NCBI GenBank assembly: GCA_965153355.1
Contig: OZ231128.1
Span: forward strand, 34,968,001-35,032,000
Source of the DNA: Flaccisagitta enflata
Lineage: Eukaryota; Chaetognatha; Sagittoidea; Aphragmophora
Reading direction: 5' to 3'
DNA: 64,000 bases
A program made the position numbers and the translations under genes. Below are positions 33,094-46,860 of this stretch, one piece after another (position 1 is the first letter of the stretch; each line of letters opens with the position of its first letter). The notes beneath the pieces were generated by a model. The model was not told where the DNA came from. It saw only the letters and a program-made list of their open reading frames with translations, and ran no database searches.

Positions 33094-33094
<1 letters not shown>
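32280..33094. other. AT-rich flank, no gene
   Basis: Abrupt fall in GC after the F-box-like stop: TATA/ATACA-rich sequence, then a T- and C/T-rich stretch. No LTR-like sequence matching the 5' side is seen. Confidence 0.5.
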
Positions 33095-33142
<48 letters not shown>

Positions 33143-33205
33143 TGAGCGCTTGCGTGCGTGCGTGCGTGTGTGTATGTGTGTGCGCGTGTGAGTATGTGTG
33201 TCTGT
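33095..33205. repeat. (GT)n microsatellite, degenerate right half
   Basis: Perfect GT to about 33,133, then GCGT/GTAT variants and a short TCTG run. Confidence 0.95.
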
Positions 33206-33848
33206 CTGTCTTTCTGTCTGCCTCAGCTGACACAAATTGTTTCTGGTTACAAAACATATACAGTGGAATTCGGATGTAACGGTCTTGAAGGGACTGTGCT
33301 TGATAAATTGCAGTGGTTTAGCTATTGTGCATCTGGCAAACGGAGTGGCAGATTGACAGACATGGCGTCTGATTGACCTGTATGATATATATTTAGCAAG
33401 GTAAAGAATACCACAATAATCAAAGAAAAATTGATCTTTATTCAAATCTCGCTATACAGATGTTTACTTTTGTCCTTTTCCATATTTTTTCATTATTCTT
33501 ACTTCATGATTTTGTATGCCTTTTTTACTTTAATTTTTATTCACATGTTTCTATGATATTCAAAAGATGGAGGAATAAAAAGCTAGTATGAATTTGATCT
33601 AATCTTATATCAAGTCCTTTAAATTAGGGATAACTTTTCAATAGGACTGAAGAATAGTGCCTGTAAATCAAGTGTTGTTGAATCACAAAAAATTGACGTT
33701 GTAAAAACCTGTAAAAATTCGGGACCAAGGTATCCTGGCTGGTAAATCCGAAATGCTGTTAAATCAGGTGCCGATAAGGCAGTAGTCCACTGTATTGTTG
33801 ATACATCATTTGCAACTTTTTAGCGATTGCATGTGTATAGAAAGATAT
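33206..33848. other. Intergenic, no gene seen
   Basis: Contains TACAGTGGAATTCGGATGTA ACGG at 33,259, which faintly resembles a family B MITE end, and AT-rich sequence otherwise. Confidence 0.35.
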
Positions 33849-34103
33849 CTGTCTCTCTCTCTCTCTCTCTCTCTCACTCTTTCTCCTTTTATTTTCTTCT
33901 GGCAAAATAGTGCCTTTTTTCCATCCATACAAATTCAATAACACACCCCTCGCTTTTCTCGCTCTTCGGCCTCTTCGATCTTCCTTCGCCCTCCTTATTT
34001 CTTTCTCTATCTCTTTTTTTGAGAAAGAGAGAGAGAAAAAAAACTTATTCATCCTTTTAAGACCTTTTTCAATTTCCGTTTGGTCCCCAAAGAGGACCCC
34101 ATG

Positions 34104-34104
<1 letters not shown>

Positions 34105-34167
<63 letters not shown>
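34105..34167. repeat. (CT)n microsatellite
   Basis: Uninterrupted CT array. Shorter CT arrays lie at 33,849-33,872 and 34,338-34,366. Confidence 0.97.
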
Positions 34168-34170
<3 letters not shown>

Positions 34171-34332
34171 TTCTCCGGGTTGTGCAGGCGCTGCGTGTAT
34201 ACGCTATTGGCACAAATCGGCAGCAATCGGCTTCATCATAATCGAGGTCAATCAGCTTATACAAAACAGGGGTGACCTTTCACACCCCCCAACTGCCTGA
34301 CGCCGCTTTGCTCGCGAGCAGTTCGGGACTGT

Positions 34333-34368
<36 letters not shown>

Positions 34369-34581
34369 CTTTTCAAAATGTCCCCTCTAGCACTGTTTTG
34401 TCCTCTGTCTTGATCTATTTCATTTTCTCTGTTTGATATCTTAGCTCTCTCTTAAAGCAGTGACACTTGTCTATTTGATATTGAAATCCTTATCTTTGAT
34501 TTACCATAACATCTGTTTAGAGGCCAAAGCTTTTTCATTAGTTTTTCATCTGCCTGTTTGTCAGTCTATATATATGAACGT

Positions 34582-35796
<1,215 letters not shown>

Positions 35797-35949
35797 CAGA
35801 AAACTGCGATTCTTGGACGGCTGTGCGGCTGGTTGGTCTTCCGCAATACATCCACCAAGGAAAGGCAACAACAACTTTGAAATAAATCTTCTAACAGATA
35901 AAAGCCTCCTCGGAAGGCCGTGGAGTAGGGGGGGAGCAAAGACAGGTAG

Positions 35950-35952
<3 letters not shown>

Positions 35953-36038
<86 letters not shown>
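35953..36038. repeat. (GA)n microsatellite
   Basis: GA array followed by GACAGA-type degenerate units to about 36,240. Confidence 0.97.
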
Positions 36039-36042
<4 letters not shown>

Positions 36043-36240
36043 AAACGACAAAGCGACAGACAGAGAGTCAGACGGACAGAAAGACAGATGGATTGAAAGA
36101 TATACGAAAAAAATGAAGTGGAAGGAAAGAGAGAGCAGTTTAAGAGACCGATACACGGGTAGATAGATAGAGAGAGACAGAGACAGAGATACGCAGAAAG
36201 ACAGAGCCTATGAAATGGACAAGAGGTAAAGCAAAGAGAC

Positions 36241-37031
36241 AGAGTGAAAAAGGCAAGGGGAATGAAGGGTAGGGCAACGCCGAATGAAGAGAGTAAGAAA
36301 TATGAGGGTATTATAGAGTATTTGATTCTGCCTTAAGGCCTCAATCTCGGTTTTACCGTTTCCATTCGCCATTTGCTTTTTGGGTCCCTAATGCACTGTG
36401 GCGCAAAATTCGTGCTGTTGAGGCCTGACATTTGCCTTTTGCGTCCCCTTGAAATTGTTCACAATTTCTTAATATCAATACCAAGGCAGACATTTTTTAT
36501 CTAACATGCTTTTTTGGGTGGCGGCCCCAAAGGGCTGATTTCCTGTACCATCTTGGTCAAATATATTGTCTCAGTAAAACAATATAGTTTTTCATACTAA
36601 ATTCAATCTGCTTATGAAAATGTTTAGTTTAGGGTTTCTTGGTACTAATTATCATTTGTGATCATTTGGATGTAAATGAATGATTTTTAAACAATTTTGA
36701 ACAACAAGTCCTTCAACTTTCATATAAATTGTTATGTTTAGCACTTTCACACTAAGGTATATTCATTTTGATATAAAATCTAAAACGTTTGAATTAGAAA
36801 AATCTGCTTGGCGGCATTAGGCAAATTTTTTTAAGCTCTTTCCAGTGGTCACCGAGTTTTATATATCTGTTTAGGGTCAGAAGAAATCTACTCACTATCA
36901 CAATTTCAATCTATCCTCACGTGCAGGGGAGCAACCGTATAATGGCGCAGACCCAACTAAATTTTGCTACATGAGGTTCAATTACAGAAGAGTTGTTCGT
37001 TCGTTAGCTTTGCTCGGATCTGACGTTTCCT
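36241..37031. other. Intergenic with a short dispersed repeat
   Basis: GGCGGCCCCAAAGGGCTGAT at about 36,520-36,539 recurs in near-identical form at about 62,022-62,041. No gene seen. Confidence 0.45.
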
Positions 37032-37410
37032 TTTTAGTCGCGTGCACGCGACTCTACAACCCGCTTTGTCGGTCCGTCCGTCCGTCGGTCCGTCGGTCCG
37101 TCCGTCCGTCGGTCGGTCCGTCCGTCCGTCACACTTTACTTTTTTGTACTATAACGTCAACTCTTAGGTCATTTTAAGTCATTTTAGGTCATTTATAGTT
37201 ATTCTAAGTCATTTTGAGTCAGTCTAAGTCATTTTAAGTCATTTTAAGTTATTTTAAGTTATTTTCGGTTTTTTGTTTTTTTAGTCATTTTAAGTCAATT
37301 TTTGTCATTTTAGGTCATTCTAAGTCATTGAAAGTCATTCTAAGTCATTCTAAGTCACTCTTTGTCTGTAAGTCTCGCACGCGACTTATAGGTGTTGGCC
37401 TTGTTTTGTT
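37032..37410 (+). mobile_element. Hairpin-GTCC element, copy H, internally expanded
   Basis: Perfect hairpin AGTCGCGTGCACGCGACT, CTACAACCCGCTTTGTCGG, GTCC/GTCG tract, CACACTTT, then a TAAGTCATTT array, then the tail CGCACGCGACTTATAGGTGT and GGCCTTGTTTT. The array replaces or expands the middle of the element. Confidence 0.75.
37160..37376. repeat. 10-bp TAAGTCATTT minisatellite
   Basis: About 20 degenerate TAAGTCATTT units inside hairpin element copy H. Confidence 0.92.
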
Positions 37411-38228
37411 CATGAGTAGTTCTGATTGGCTTTGCACACTTTCTTGTTGTAAAGTCGTGGTTTCCTCTTGCGTGGACATCCAGTCAACTTATCGCAAGGA
37501 TGTTTTTAACAAAAAAACACCAAAGATGTAAATGATTGACAAGAATGATGTAAATGATGAACACCAGTGATGTAAAAAAGATGAACACTCTAACTGGGTG
37601 AACACAGTCGTAGGACTTTCTTAGGGGTTGTGCATATAAAAGTGCAATGTGCATTTTATCCTGACGTCAGTTTATCCCCCATGAGGAAGAACGGGGCTTT
37701 AAATCAAGGTTGCGCACGTGATATCGTTTGATAAAGTTGCTGATAAAGTCACACGCACACATAACCATAGAAACTTCTCTTATAAAACTTGAAACTGCTT
37801 TGGGTAACTTTTGTTTTTGGTTGGTTTGTGCGTCCGCCGTGGATTTTTTATTTGGGTTTAGATTGAAAAAAAAAAAACGGATTAAAAAGGATGTTTTGAT
37901 GTCTTGATGTATTGATAGATAGTTATGAGAAGTTGAGAACCTCTGACGTTCGATGTATCAGATTTACTTTTTAACAAAGATTTTTTTTTCTAGCCTAGGA
38001 TAGAGGAATATCGTTGGCTCCGTGGGTCCCTGTCTCTATCTTTTTATGTGTCTCTTCGTCTTTTTCTTTTCTTTTCTCTGTCTCTTTGTCAATATTTGTT
38101 TCCGTCTCTCTGTCTCTTTCTTGTCTCTTTCTATCACTTTCTATCTCCGGGCTGTTTCTCTGTCTTTCTTTGTCTTACTCTCTCTTGCTCTTTCTCTCTG
38201 TCCCTCTCTCAGTCTCTCTGTACATATG
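37411..38228. other. Intergenic, no gene seen
   Basis: AT-rich sequence, then a pyrimidine-rich approach to the compound array. No supported gene. Confidence 0.4.
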
Positions 38229-38551
<323 letters not shown>

Positions 38552-38970
38552 CTCTCCTCTTTTTCTTTTCTACTTTCTCCTTTCAATCCAAAAGAAGAAT
38601 TGTCATCTGCTGAAATCTATTTTGAGAATCTCCGGCGTTTTTTTATGACTTTTTTCATGAAGATGCGGAAAAATAAGGAGGATTCTATGCAAAATGGTAC
38701 GATCTACTAAGAAGCAAGGTCAACAAGTCCGCCTGGCATTATGATATGAATTGGCAAGGGTTGTGAATAAGTGAGGTTTGTGGGGGTGAATAAAGGGTTA
38801 CTCCGTAGAGAATGCTGTAGTTAATCTAGGTGGCATATTTACAAAACTATGTGGCCTCAAGTTATTTACGAGGGTTTAATGTCTTTTTCTAAGTTCAAAA
38901 CGAGTCCTATGAAACTGACTTCTTTGACACTTTTGTCAAGTTTTATCTTGTGGATTTTTATTATTGCCAA

Positions 38971-39936
38971 TACCGGGTCATCAATCTCGACTGGGAAAAA
39001 GTATTGAGCTTTCACTCTCAAATGCTTCATCTTTATGACATGGAATTAATTTTTCGTTATGGTGTTATGTGTGACGTTTTTTATGTCAAAATTCCATTGG
39101 TCTGTGTAAAATACTTTACCCATAACATCAATTTAAAGTATATATGGCTAAAGCTTAATTTATTCCTTTTTCATCAAAATTATTTTTTTTATATTTTTTC
39201 TCTCATTTCTGATCGGTTTGAGCTACAAATGCCAAGATAGTCTCAATTTAAAGATGTTTTATGAAGTTTAAACAGATATCTTCAACTGAGACCAATCTGG
39301 CATTTGTGGCTCAATCCAGAGAGAAATAAGCTCAAATCAAAGAAAGACAATTTTGATGAATAAGGGCTAGATTGAGCTTCATGTCAAAATGCTTATTTCT
39401 CTTCAAATTGATGTTATGGTTGATGTATATAACTCAGGCCAACAAAATTTTGACACAGAAAATGTCAAACATAATACCAAAAAAGAATATTAATTCTAGA
39501 TTGGTGAGAAGAAGCAGCTGAGAGCAAAAGCTTACCGTATTTTTTCTAATCAGCGCCCCGGGCGCTTTTGAAATTGAAAAAAGATATTGTTATTTTACCT
39601 TCCAATTAGCGCCCCCTTTTGATTTGTAAGCACTCTTTGATCCTATATCATTCACAACGAATGCTTCTTTAAATATAAGAAATGCAACGTTTTACATGTC
39701 AAAAGAACATTTTTAACTTGTTTTCTATTAAAGCGTGATAAAAACACTGATATAACACTGATGAAAACACTGAAATAATCACAATCCTTCCATTTTTAAA
39801 AAAATATTTGCCTTTTCATCTTCTCTCAAATCATTGTTCTGAGGAGCAAAAAGAGGGGGGGCGTTAATTGGAGGGGGGGCGATAAATGGAAAAAATACGG
39901 TAACACTTTTTCCCAATCGAGATTGATGATCCGGTA
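38971..39936. mobile_element. Foldback element, about 270-bp arms
   Basis: Left arm TACCGGGTCATCAATCTCGA through TTTGAGCTACAAATGCCA GA is mirrored by TCTGGCATTTGTGGCTCAA through TCGAGATTGATGATCCGGTA, with the centre near 39,258. The right arm is interrupted by a 366-bp MITE at 39,535-39,900. No coding capacity. An arm relative is at 9,430-9,480. Confidence 0.85.
39535..39900. mobile_element. MITE with TIR CCGTATTTTTTC, TA target site
   Basis: 366 bp, starting CCGTATTTTTTC and ending GAAAAAATACGG, flanked by TA. Subterminal AATTAGCGCCCCC motifs are repeated inside both ends. Removing it restores the foldback arm with a single TA, so insertion site and duplication are directly visible. Confidence 0.9.
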
Positions 39937-40634
39937 TGAGAAATGCAAAAAAATTTCATGAAACGACCAGGTTTTCCTTTCAGTTATGTGCTGATTTTGG
40001 TCTGTTATAGCTTTTGTCTTAAGACGGCCTATCGATCATGAGATTTTTTTTCAGGAGGATCCTATGGGGGTCAATTATCCAGCATTAAAGGGGCAAAGTT
40101 GTCACTCTCTTGATAGCCCAGGATATACCTGACATGTCAGGTCACGCCATACTAGAAAATTTTTATTGGATGAAAAGGTGTCTTACCCCTTAACTTAATG
40201 GGTGAAAAAAGTTTTATACCCTTGTATGGCTGGGGTCAATTTTTATTTTCTACTTTTTTGCCCTACACACAATGAGGCTAAAATCAAAAATTGTATTGAC
40301 ATAGTTTCTGTCATGAAAGTATCAGAATCAGCCCAGCTCCAAATCCACTGTGGTTCGACGCTTTTTTCATGATTCATACGTGGAGCGAACAAAAAATATC
40401 AATGTAGAATTATCCGTTGCTCACATTTCTTCATCTTATCAGTTCCTCAGTTGTCAAAGTTTTTTTTCTTTTTCTTGATTTTTTTTCTTTCGCTCGGCTA
40501 ATTATTTAGTTGCTACAAGATATTAAGCTATGTTTTAATCATTAGAACAATGACTGTTCCACGTCGATGCGCATGGGGGTGAAAATGCATCAGGGACAAC
40601 ACCGATGCCTAGAGGTGAGCCAAAGAGAGCGCGC
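39937..40634. other. Intergenic, no gene seen
   Basis: AT-rich sequence without features I can support. Confidence 0.4.
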
Positions 40635-40975
<341 letters not shown>

Positions 40976-41220
40976 CATCAACAGACAGTTGCAGTAACAA
41001 ACAATTTGGACAGCTGTCCGATGTTCTCATGGATAAAGTAACAGATCAATTGATGAAGCAAAAAGTTGTTTCGTTTTGCTACTCATAAGGTGCGATTGCG
41101 ACAGATTGGGTAGTGGAAGGTCTCCCTATTAATCGAATCTCGTAGATACATGGGCAAGAAGAGCTGTTGTGGACAACTGGATATTATCAATCTACGTATG
41201 GTATGAAGTCCTTGTTAATT

Positions 41221-41345
41221 TTTAGTTGCGGACACGCAATTCTATAAGAGGCTTAGTCCTTCCATCTGTCCATCCGTCCATCTGTCATTCTGTCCGTCTG
41301 TCTGTCAGTCTGTCCATCTATCGGTCCGTCCATAACGCACAAGTG
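41221..41345 (+). mobile_element. Hairpin-GTCC element, AGTTGCG subtype (copy I)
   Basis: Hairpin AGTTGCGGACACGCAATT, CTATAAGAGGCTTAGTCC, then a GTCC/GTCTG tract. Tail not recognisable. Confidence 0.6.
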
Positions 41346-41456
41346 ATTTCAAGCATTATATATTATTCTTATTTGAGCGTGATGGACCGACCGACCGACA
41401 GACAGAGCTTCTAAATTCTAATAGAGGCGCTATGGCGAACCTAAAATGAATAAGTT

Positions 41457-41638
41457 TTTTAGTCGCATGCACGCGACTCTACATCCCGCTTTGTCCGTCC
41501 GTTGGTCAGTCACACTACTTTTTTCATGATTTTTATTTTTTTACCTCACTGGTCCTGCCCAAATGGTCTAGTGATCTCACATATCATCCCTGCCCACCCG
41601 CACACGACTTGGGTAGCCTGGATCCGGCCTTGTTTTTT
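41457..41638 (+). mobile_element. Hairpin-GTCC element, full copy J
   Basis: Head AGTCGCATGCACGCGACT, CTACATCCCGCTTTGTCCG, GTCC tract, CACACTACTTTTTT, middle, then CTGCCCACCCGCACACGACT, TGGGTAGCC and GGATCCGGCCTTGTTTT. One of the most complete members (182 bp). Confidence 0.78.
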
Positions 41639-42057
41639 TCCATGGGTGGTAAATAATTGGTAAGGTTATGTAAATTCCCTTTGCTCTTTACAGAAACGGA
41701 AAAAAATCTCAAGAAGAAAACGGCACGAAAGATCGACTTCTGGCTGGTTGCTCCTTGAACAGCCGTCGCAAACCTTTAATCTCATTTTTGGATGGGATTT
41801 TGAAATGTTTCTTTGTAATAATGATAATATGTAATTGACCAAATATGTGCATTAGCGATACACGTTGAGCGATACACGTTGATTGAAACTGAAACTGTTG
41901 TCCCGTAAGCGTGTTCACCTTAACGCCGTAATGGATATTGTAGAGAATTTTCTTAGTCGCACATGCATACCCAAACGCACTCGCAGACACCAACGCAAAC
42001 CCTGAGTTCCAGACACGCAAACACAGACACACGGGCGTATGCGTACAAATGCAGGCA

Positions 42058-42059
<2 letters not shown>

Positions 42060-42105
<46 letters not shown>

Positions 42106-42129
42106 TACAAACACACACTCTTGTTTGAT

Positions 42130-42194
<65 letters not shown>
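42060..42194. repeat. Compound (CA)n and (CT)n microsatellites
   Basis: CA array with CAAA variants, an 18-bp spacer, then about 60 bp of CT. Confidence 0.96.
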
Positions 42195-42197
<3 letters not shown>

Positions 42198-42556
42198 ATT
42201 TGCTCTCAAATCAACAAACTAAAACCCAAGAAAATAGATTTTTCTCATTTTTGGTGTACAGATAGCTCAGATGGAGATATGCAAAAATCCTGAATTTTTT
42301 TGCTCTACGACGCGTATTTTGGATTTTACAGGGGGTTTGAAATTTGGCCCCCCGGGGGTACCCCCAAATCTTTAAACGGCCATAACTTGGCCTGTAGTTG
42401 AGCTAGAAAGATAATCTTGGTGTCAATCATCTAGTTTTGGACCAAAGAATATGATACAACAAAAAAAATGGTAAAAAAATTTTTTTGGGGGGTGATTAGC
42501 CCTAGGGGTGGTTATTTGGGGTACCCTGGGGTACCTAGTACGGTGAAATTTGGAAA

Positions 42557-42840
42557 AATTCAAATTGAGACTGAAACTTCATGTGCTTTTGAATCATATT
42601 GAAATATAAAAAACATGAGTATAGATCTCCTAAATGCTTAAAGAATATAAATGAAATGGCTGGTCGGGCTATTTTTCTCATTTTTAAACTCCAAAATGCA
42701 TTTCCAAGAAGGGTAGTAAAATGAGAAAATAGTCTGATGTTATTTTATTTATTTTTTTCAAGCATTTAGGAGGTCTATACACATGTTTTTTATATTTCAA
42801 TATGATGCAAAAAGCCATAGTTTTTTTTCAATTTGAATTC
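42557..42840. repeat. Imperfect palindrome, about 130-bp arms
   Basis: AAATTCAAATTGAG through TAGATCTCCTAAATGCTT and TTCTCATTTT is mirrored by AAAATGAGAAAATAG through AAGCATTTAGGAGGTCTA and TCAATTTGAATT. Centre near 42,702. No coding capacity. Confidence 0.85.
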
Positions 42841-42854
42841 TTCTGCCGTCTATC

Positions 42855-42890
<36 letters not shown>

Positions 42891-43430
42891 AAGTCATCGA
42901 CCCAAGAAAACCTACTTGAGGTTTTTTGACCGACTTACTGTTCATGCAGTGGTGAATGGGCACAGATTTAAACTCAGCTCAGTCAGGGCTATCTACTGAA
43001 TTTTTTGTGTGCATTTTAAACATTTTCTGTAGGCCATCTTAAACCGTTGAAAGAGGTTGGAATTCATTAGCTTGACATAGTGAGGTAAACGATTTTTTCC
43101 CATCCATCAAGAACAAGGCCAACTAATACTCTTTTCTTTGATTAAGAACCTTGTTTATAAGAACATTGAGGCTCAAATGAAAAAAATAGATTCAATAACA
43201 CAGCTAATTTCAGATTATTAAGAATTATGATTAGGCATTATAATTATATAATATATATAATGACATTATTAAGAATATTAAGATTATAAGAAATGTTCCT
43301 TTTTTTGCCCAGGCGATTGGAAAGAACTGCAGTAAAAAAAAAAATTGTGACTGAAGTTATTATAACGGTTGACATCAATCTTACACTCAAATTTCATTTG
43401 TTTGTGATTAGTATTTTAGTTTTTAAATTT
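42841..43430. other. Intergenic with poly-T tract
   Basis: A 27-base T-run lies at about 42,861-42,887, right after the palindrome. The rest is AT-rich without supported genes. Confidence 0.5.
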
Positions 43431-43552
43431 TTTTAGGTGCGACAAAGCACCTCTATAATTGGCTGTGTCCATCGGTAGGTCAGTCAATCAGTTGGTCGGT
43501 AACACGTTTGACGGTCTACACATCGCACCTATTGCCCTACTTGGCCTTGTTT
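43431..43552 (+). mobile_element. Hairpin-GTCC element, AGGTGCG subtype (copy K)
   Basis: Hairpin AGGTGCGACAAAGCACCT, then CTATAATTGGCTGTGTCC, a GTAG/GTCAG tract, ACATCGCACCT and a short tail CTTGGCCTTGTTT. The stem sequence differs from other copies but pairs perfectly. Confidence 0.68.
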
Positions 43553-43929
43553 AATCAGTAATCACAATAAAGTAACAAGATAAAAGAACATTCCCATAAG
43601 AGCCGCAAAAAAATAAGAATATCCTAACAACAATTTCCATGATCCTCAAATTGCTGAGAAATAAGAACATCATTCTCAGAAAAAATAGCCAACATGTTCT
43701 TTTTTATAAAGAAAAGTTTCAAATTAGCAGTCCCCGACTGACTGTAATAATTTGAAGGCTTTCTCTGCTGCGTAAACGCACCTCGATGCTGAGATACACG
43801 ACAAGAGCAATTTCAAGAGAAAAAAAAGATATTCAATAATGTTTTAATGATGACAAAATTGACAAAACCTGATAATGATAACAATAGTGGATGATGTTGA
43901 TGACAACAATGAATGATAATAACAACTAA

Positions 43930-44290
43930 AATCTAAGAAAGAAATATTCTAAAAATATTTCAAAAAATTTTTCTAAAAATAAAAATTTCAAAATTTTAAA
44001 AATTAAAAATTTCAAAAAAAATTTCAAAGAATAATTACAAAAATTTCAAATGCACCTTCAAAAAATTTCAAAAAAATTACAAAAAAATTTCAAAAGAATT
44101 ACAAAAAAATTTCCCAGAAAAAATTTGCACTTCAAAAAATTTCAAAAAAAAAATTTCAAAAAGATTACAAAAAATTTCAAAAAACAATTTCAAAAAAGAT
44201 TTTCAAAAAAAATTTCAAAAACATTTCAAAAAAATTTCAAAAATTTCAAAGAAAAATTTCAAAATTTTCAAAAAATTTCAAAAAATTTTG
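43930..44290. repeat. A-rich (AAATTTCAAAA)n minisatellite
   Basis: About 30 degenerate units of 10-13 bp. The Phe/Lys-rich frame 44,050-44,313 is produced by the array. Confidence 0.9.
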
Positions 44291-44510
44291 TAGTTGAAGA
44301 TGATGACAGATGAAGACAGTTAAGAAGATGATGACAGTAGTTAAAGATGACAGTAGAAGAAGATGATGACAGTAGTTGAAGATGATGATCTTGAAATCCA
44401 TGATGGCAAAACTTCCATAAGAAAATCAGAATGTAATAAATAAGCAAGTAAAAGAATCTAACCCAAACCCTCTCTATAGAAATTCAAGCAAGTCCATACA
44501 GCTGCTATTT

Positions 44511-46015
44511 ACACAGAAGACACTTTGAGTGCCCAGAGCTTGGAGTGGTTCAGAAGTGTCCTATGATTACTTGGTGAATATCAATCACCTGGTGGTAAAT
44601 TTTTTTGAAAGCAAAATTTTGAAAAAAATCCTTTTTTAGGCAAAAAAAGAGAATTTTCAGCATTTTTTTAGCATTAAATTGTTAAAGCAGCTTCAAAAAT
44701 CCCCAAAAATACTGGAAATGGGTAATTATAGTTAGAATATACATACTTTTACCCAATACAATAAGTTACTTGCAATATTTTTAAGATTAGAGCTAATCAG
44801 AACATGAATATGTTGTTTTTTTAGTATTTCAGAGCCCAAATTTGATCATGCAGCTTCAAAAACCTTTGAAAATACTAGAAATGTGTAGTAATAGTTACAG
44901 TAGAAATACACTTACCCTGAATAACAAGTTAACAAGGATATTTTAAGATTGAAAGATTGGAGCTCAAAAAAAGCCTAAGAATATGAAAAAAACTGCTTAT
45001 TTTTAGCATTTTCAAACTGAATATTGTTTATACAGTTCCATATATCTGAAAAAATCTTGAATATGTCTACCAACAAATAAAGTTTAAATATTTTTACCCT
45101 GAAAAGCGAGTAGTTACAACGCCTTCTTTGAAATTTACAGCTTAAAAATAACCTGAAAAAGTAAAAATATCTGTGTTTTTTTAACATTTTAAGCTAAATA
45201 TTGTTCATGCAGCTTATAAAATCTTGAATGATACTAGCGCTATGTTGTAATAGTTGAAGTATAGATATTTTGACTTTTAATAAACAGTTTTTTTTTTATG
45301 AACACGCAACTCTATAAGAGGCTGTCTCAATCGGCCCGTCCGTTGGTCGGTGAGCACGAGTCGAAAAGTGAAGAAATGAGAGTTTTAGATGCTTTGTGCA
45401 TGAGTGGGGGACTTGTAGTGTGGGATTGAGTGTTTGGATGCCCTGCCTACCCGTCCGTTAAACAACTGATGGTCAGTGGTATTCGGTTTCCTTAGCTAAG
45501 ATATTTTTTATCAGCTTTCAAAAAAAAAAAATTATTTAACATTTTTTAGGTTATTTTTTAGCTGAAAACTTGAAAACATCCAAAATTACTTGCTGTTCAG
45601 GGTTGAAATATTTGTACATTAACTATTACTAAACATTTCCAGGATTTTCAAGGATTTTTAAAGCTGCCTGGTCAAATTTAGGCTCTGAAATACTAAAAAA
45701 ATCAATATTTTACTATTTTTAGGCTATCATTAAGCTTTAATCTTTGAAATATCTCATGTAACTTGCTGTTTAAATCAAAAGTGTATATACTTTAATTATA
45801 ACTATGCATTTAAAATATTTTTTAAGATTTTTAAAGCTACTGCTACAATTTGAAGCTAAAGAAATGCTAAAAAACACCTTTTTTTTGCTTAAAAAGGCAT
45901 TTTTTCAAAATTTTGCCTTCAAAAAAATCTACCACCAGGTGATTGGTATTCATCAAGTATCATAGAACACTTCTGGACCACTCCCAGCTCTGGGCACTCA
46001 AAGTTGTCTTTGTCT
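44511..46015. mobile_element. Foldback element with tandem-repeat arms
   Basis: Outer ends GAAGACACTTTGAGTGCCCA and the mirror TGGGCACTCAAAGTTGTCTT. Each arm is built of about 163-182 bp tandem units: the GCAGCTT point recurs at 44,687, 44,850, 45,032 and 45,209 on the left and, mirrored, about 170 bp apart on the right. The centre holds hairpin element copy L (45,290-45,485). This resembles Foldback-type transposons. No transposase frame. Confidence 0.85.
45290..45485 (+). mobile_element. Hairpin-GTCC element, copy L, in foldback loop
   Basis: Head eroded (ATGAACACGCAACTCTATAA), GAGGCTGTCTC, GTCCGTTGGTCGG, AAAAGTG..., and tail CCCTGCCTACCCGTCCGTT. Inserted at the loop between the foldback arms. 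Confidence 0.6.
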
Positions 46016-46164
46016 ATGTATCGTAACGCTGTGTTCAAATATCTTATGAATCTTGTTTTTATTGTTAATTTTTCTCCTATCATTTATATTTTCGTGTCTC
46101 TGAAGGAAAAAAGTTTTTTGCAGGGGTGTATGTAGTCGAGCGGCTTTTGATTTTGTTCCCCCCC

Positions 46165-46720
46165 CTGCCTATGTAAATTGTCGAAGTCCCAATAACATAT
46201 TACTACAACATGAATAAATTAGCTAATATTCTTTACTATAACCAGACTTCAGATTTAATTTGAATTTTGTTGGAAATGTTCATTTAGTACCCTTACTTGC
46301 ATACCAAATTAAAAAAAATTCACATAAGTTTACTACCCTCTGCCTATGTAAATCGCCCAAGTCCAGTAAAATATTACTACAAAAATAATAAATTAACTAA
46401 TATCTCATGAACCAGACTTCAGATTTAATCTGAATTTTGCAGGGGGCTGATTATTTGGTGATAAACTTTAAAGAGAATCTGAAAAAAATACGGTTATTTA
46501 TATAGTGTAAGCTACCATTGCCTAACTCCTAAGTCCAGTAAAATATTACCATAAAAAAAATAGGCAAAGTGTAGTAAAAAATAGTGAATTTTTCTGAAAA
46601 TTGGTACACAAGCTCCTATTGACCTATAAAAGTTTCAAAACTTGAAGTCTGGTTCCAAAAAATAAGAGAGGGTTTTAAACAGACAAACGAACAAACAGAC
46701 AGACTACACATCACTGCTAC
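46165..46720. repeat. 175-bp tandem repeat, three units
   Basis: CTGCCTATGTAAAT recurs at 46,165 and 46,340, with a weaker unit near 46,517. AAGTCCAGTAAAATATTAC and CCAGACTTCAGATTTAAT are conserved between units. Unit length is like that of the adjacent foldback arms but the sequence differs. Confidence 0.8.
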
Positions 46721-46794
46721 TTCATAGTAAAACCACTCTAATTAGAAGGGGCAGTTAGGTTTGAAAACCACTCAAGTCTGATTCTGCCTTGAGT

Positions 46795-46860
46795 GGTTAG
46801 GGAGCTTACTGCCCTTATTTTCAAATGAGGATTCGGCCTTGAGTGCCCTCCTCCAACGCA
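46795..46860 (+). repeat. Dispersed repeat, inverse of 11,455-11,520
   Basis: TAGGGAGCTTACTGCCCT and ATTCGGCCTTGAGTGCCCTC in opposite orientation to the first copy. Confidence 0.75.

Noticed and set aside
42255-42285. tRNA-like GATAGCTCAGATGGAGATATG
   Set aside because: A-box-like start only; no B box or cloverleaf pairing downstream.
43930-44313. Lys/Phe-rich 87-codon frame
   Set aside because: Product of an A-rich minisatellite.
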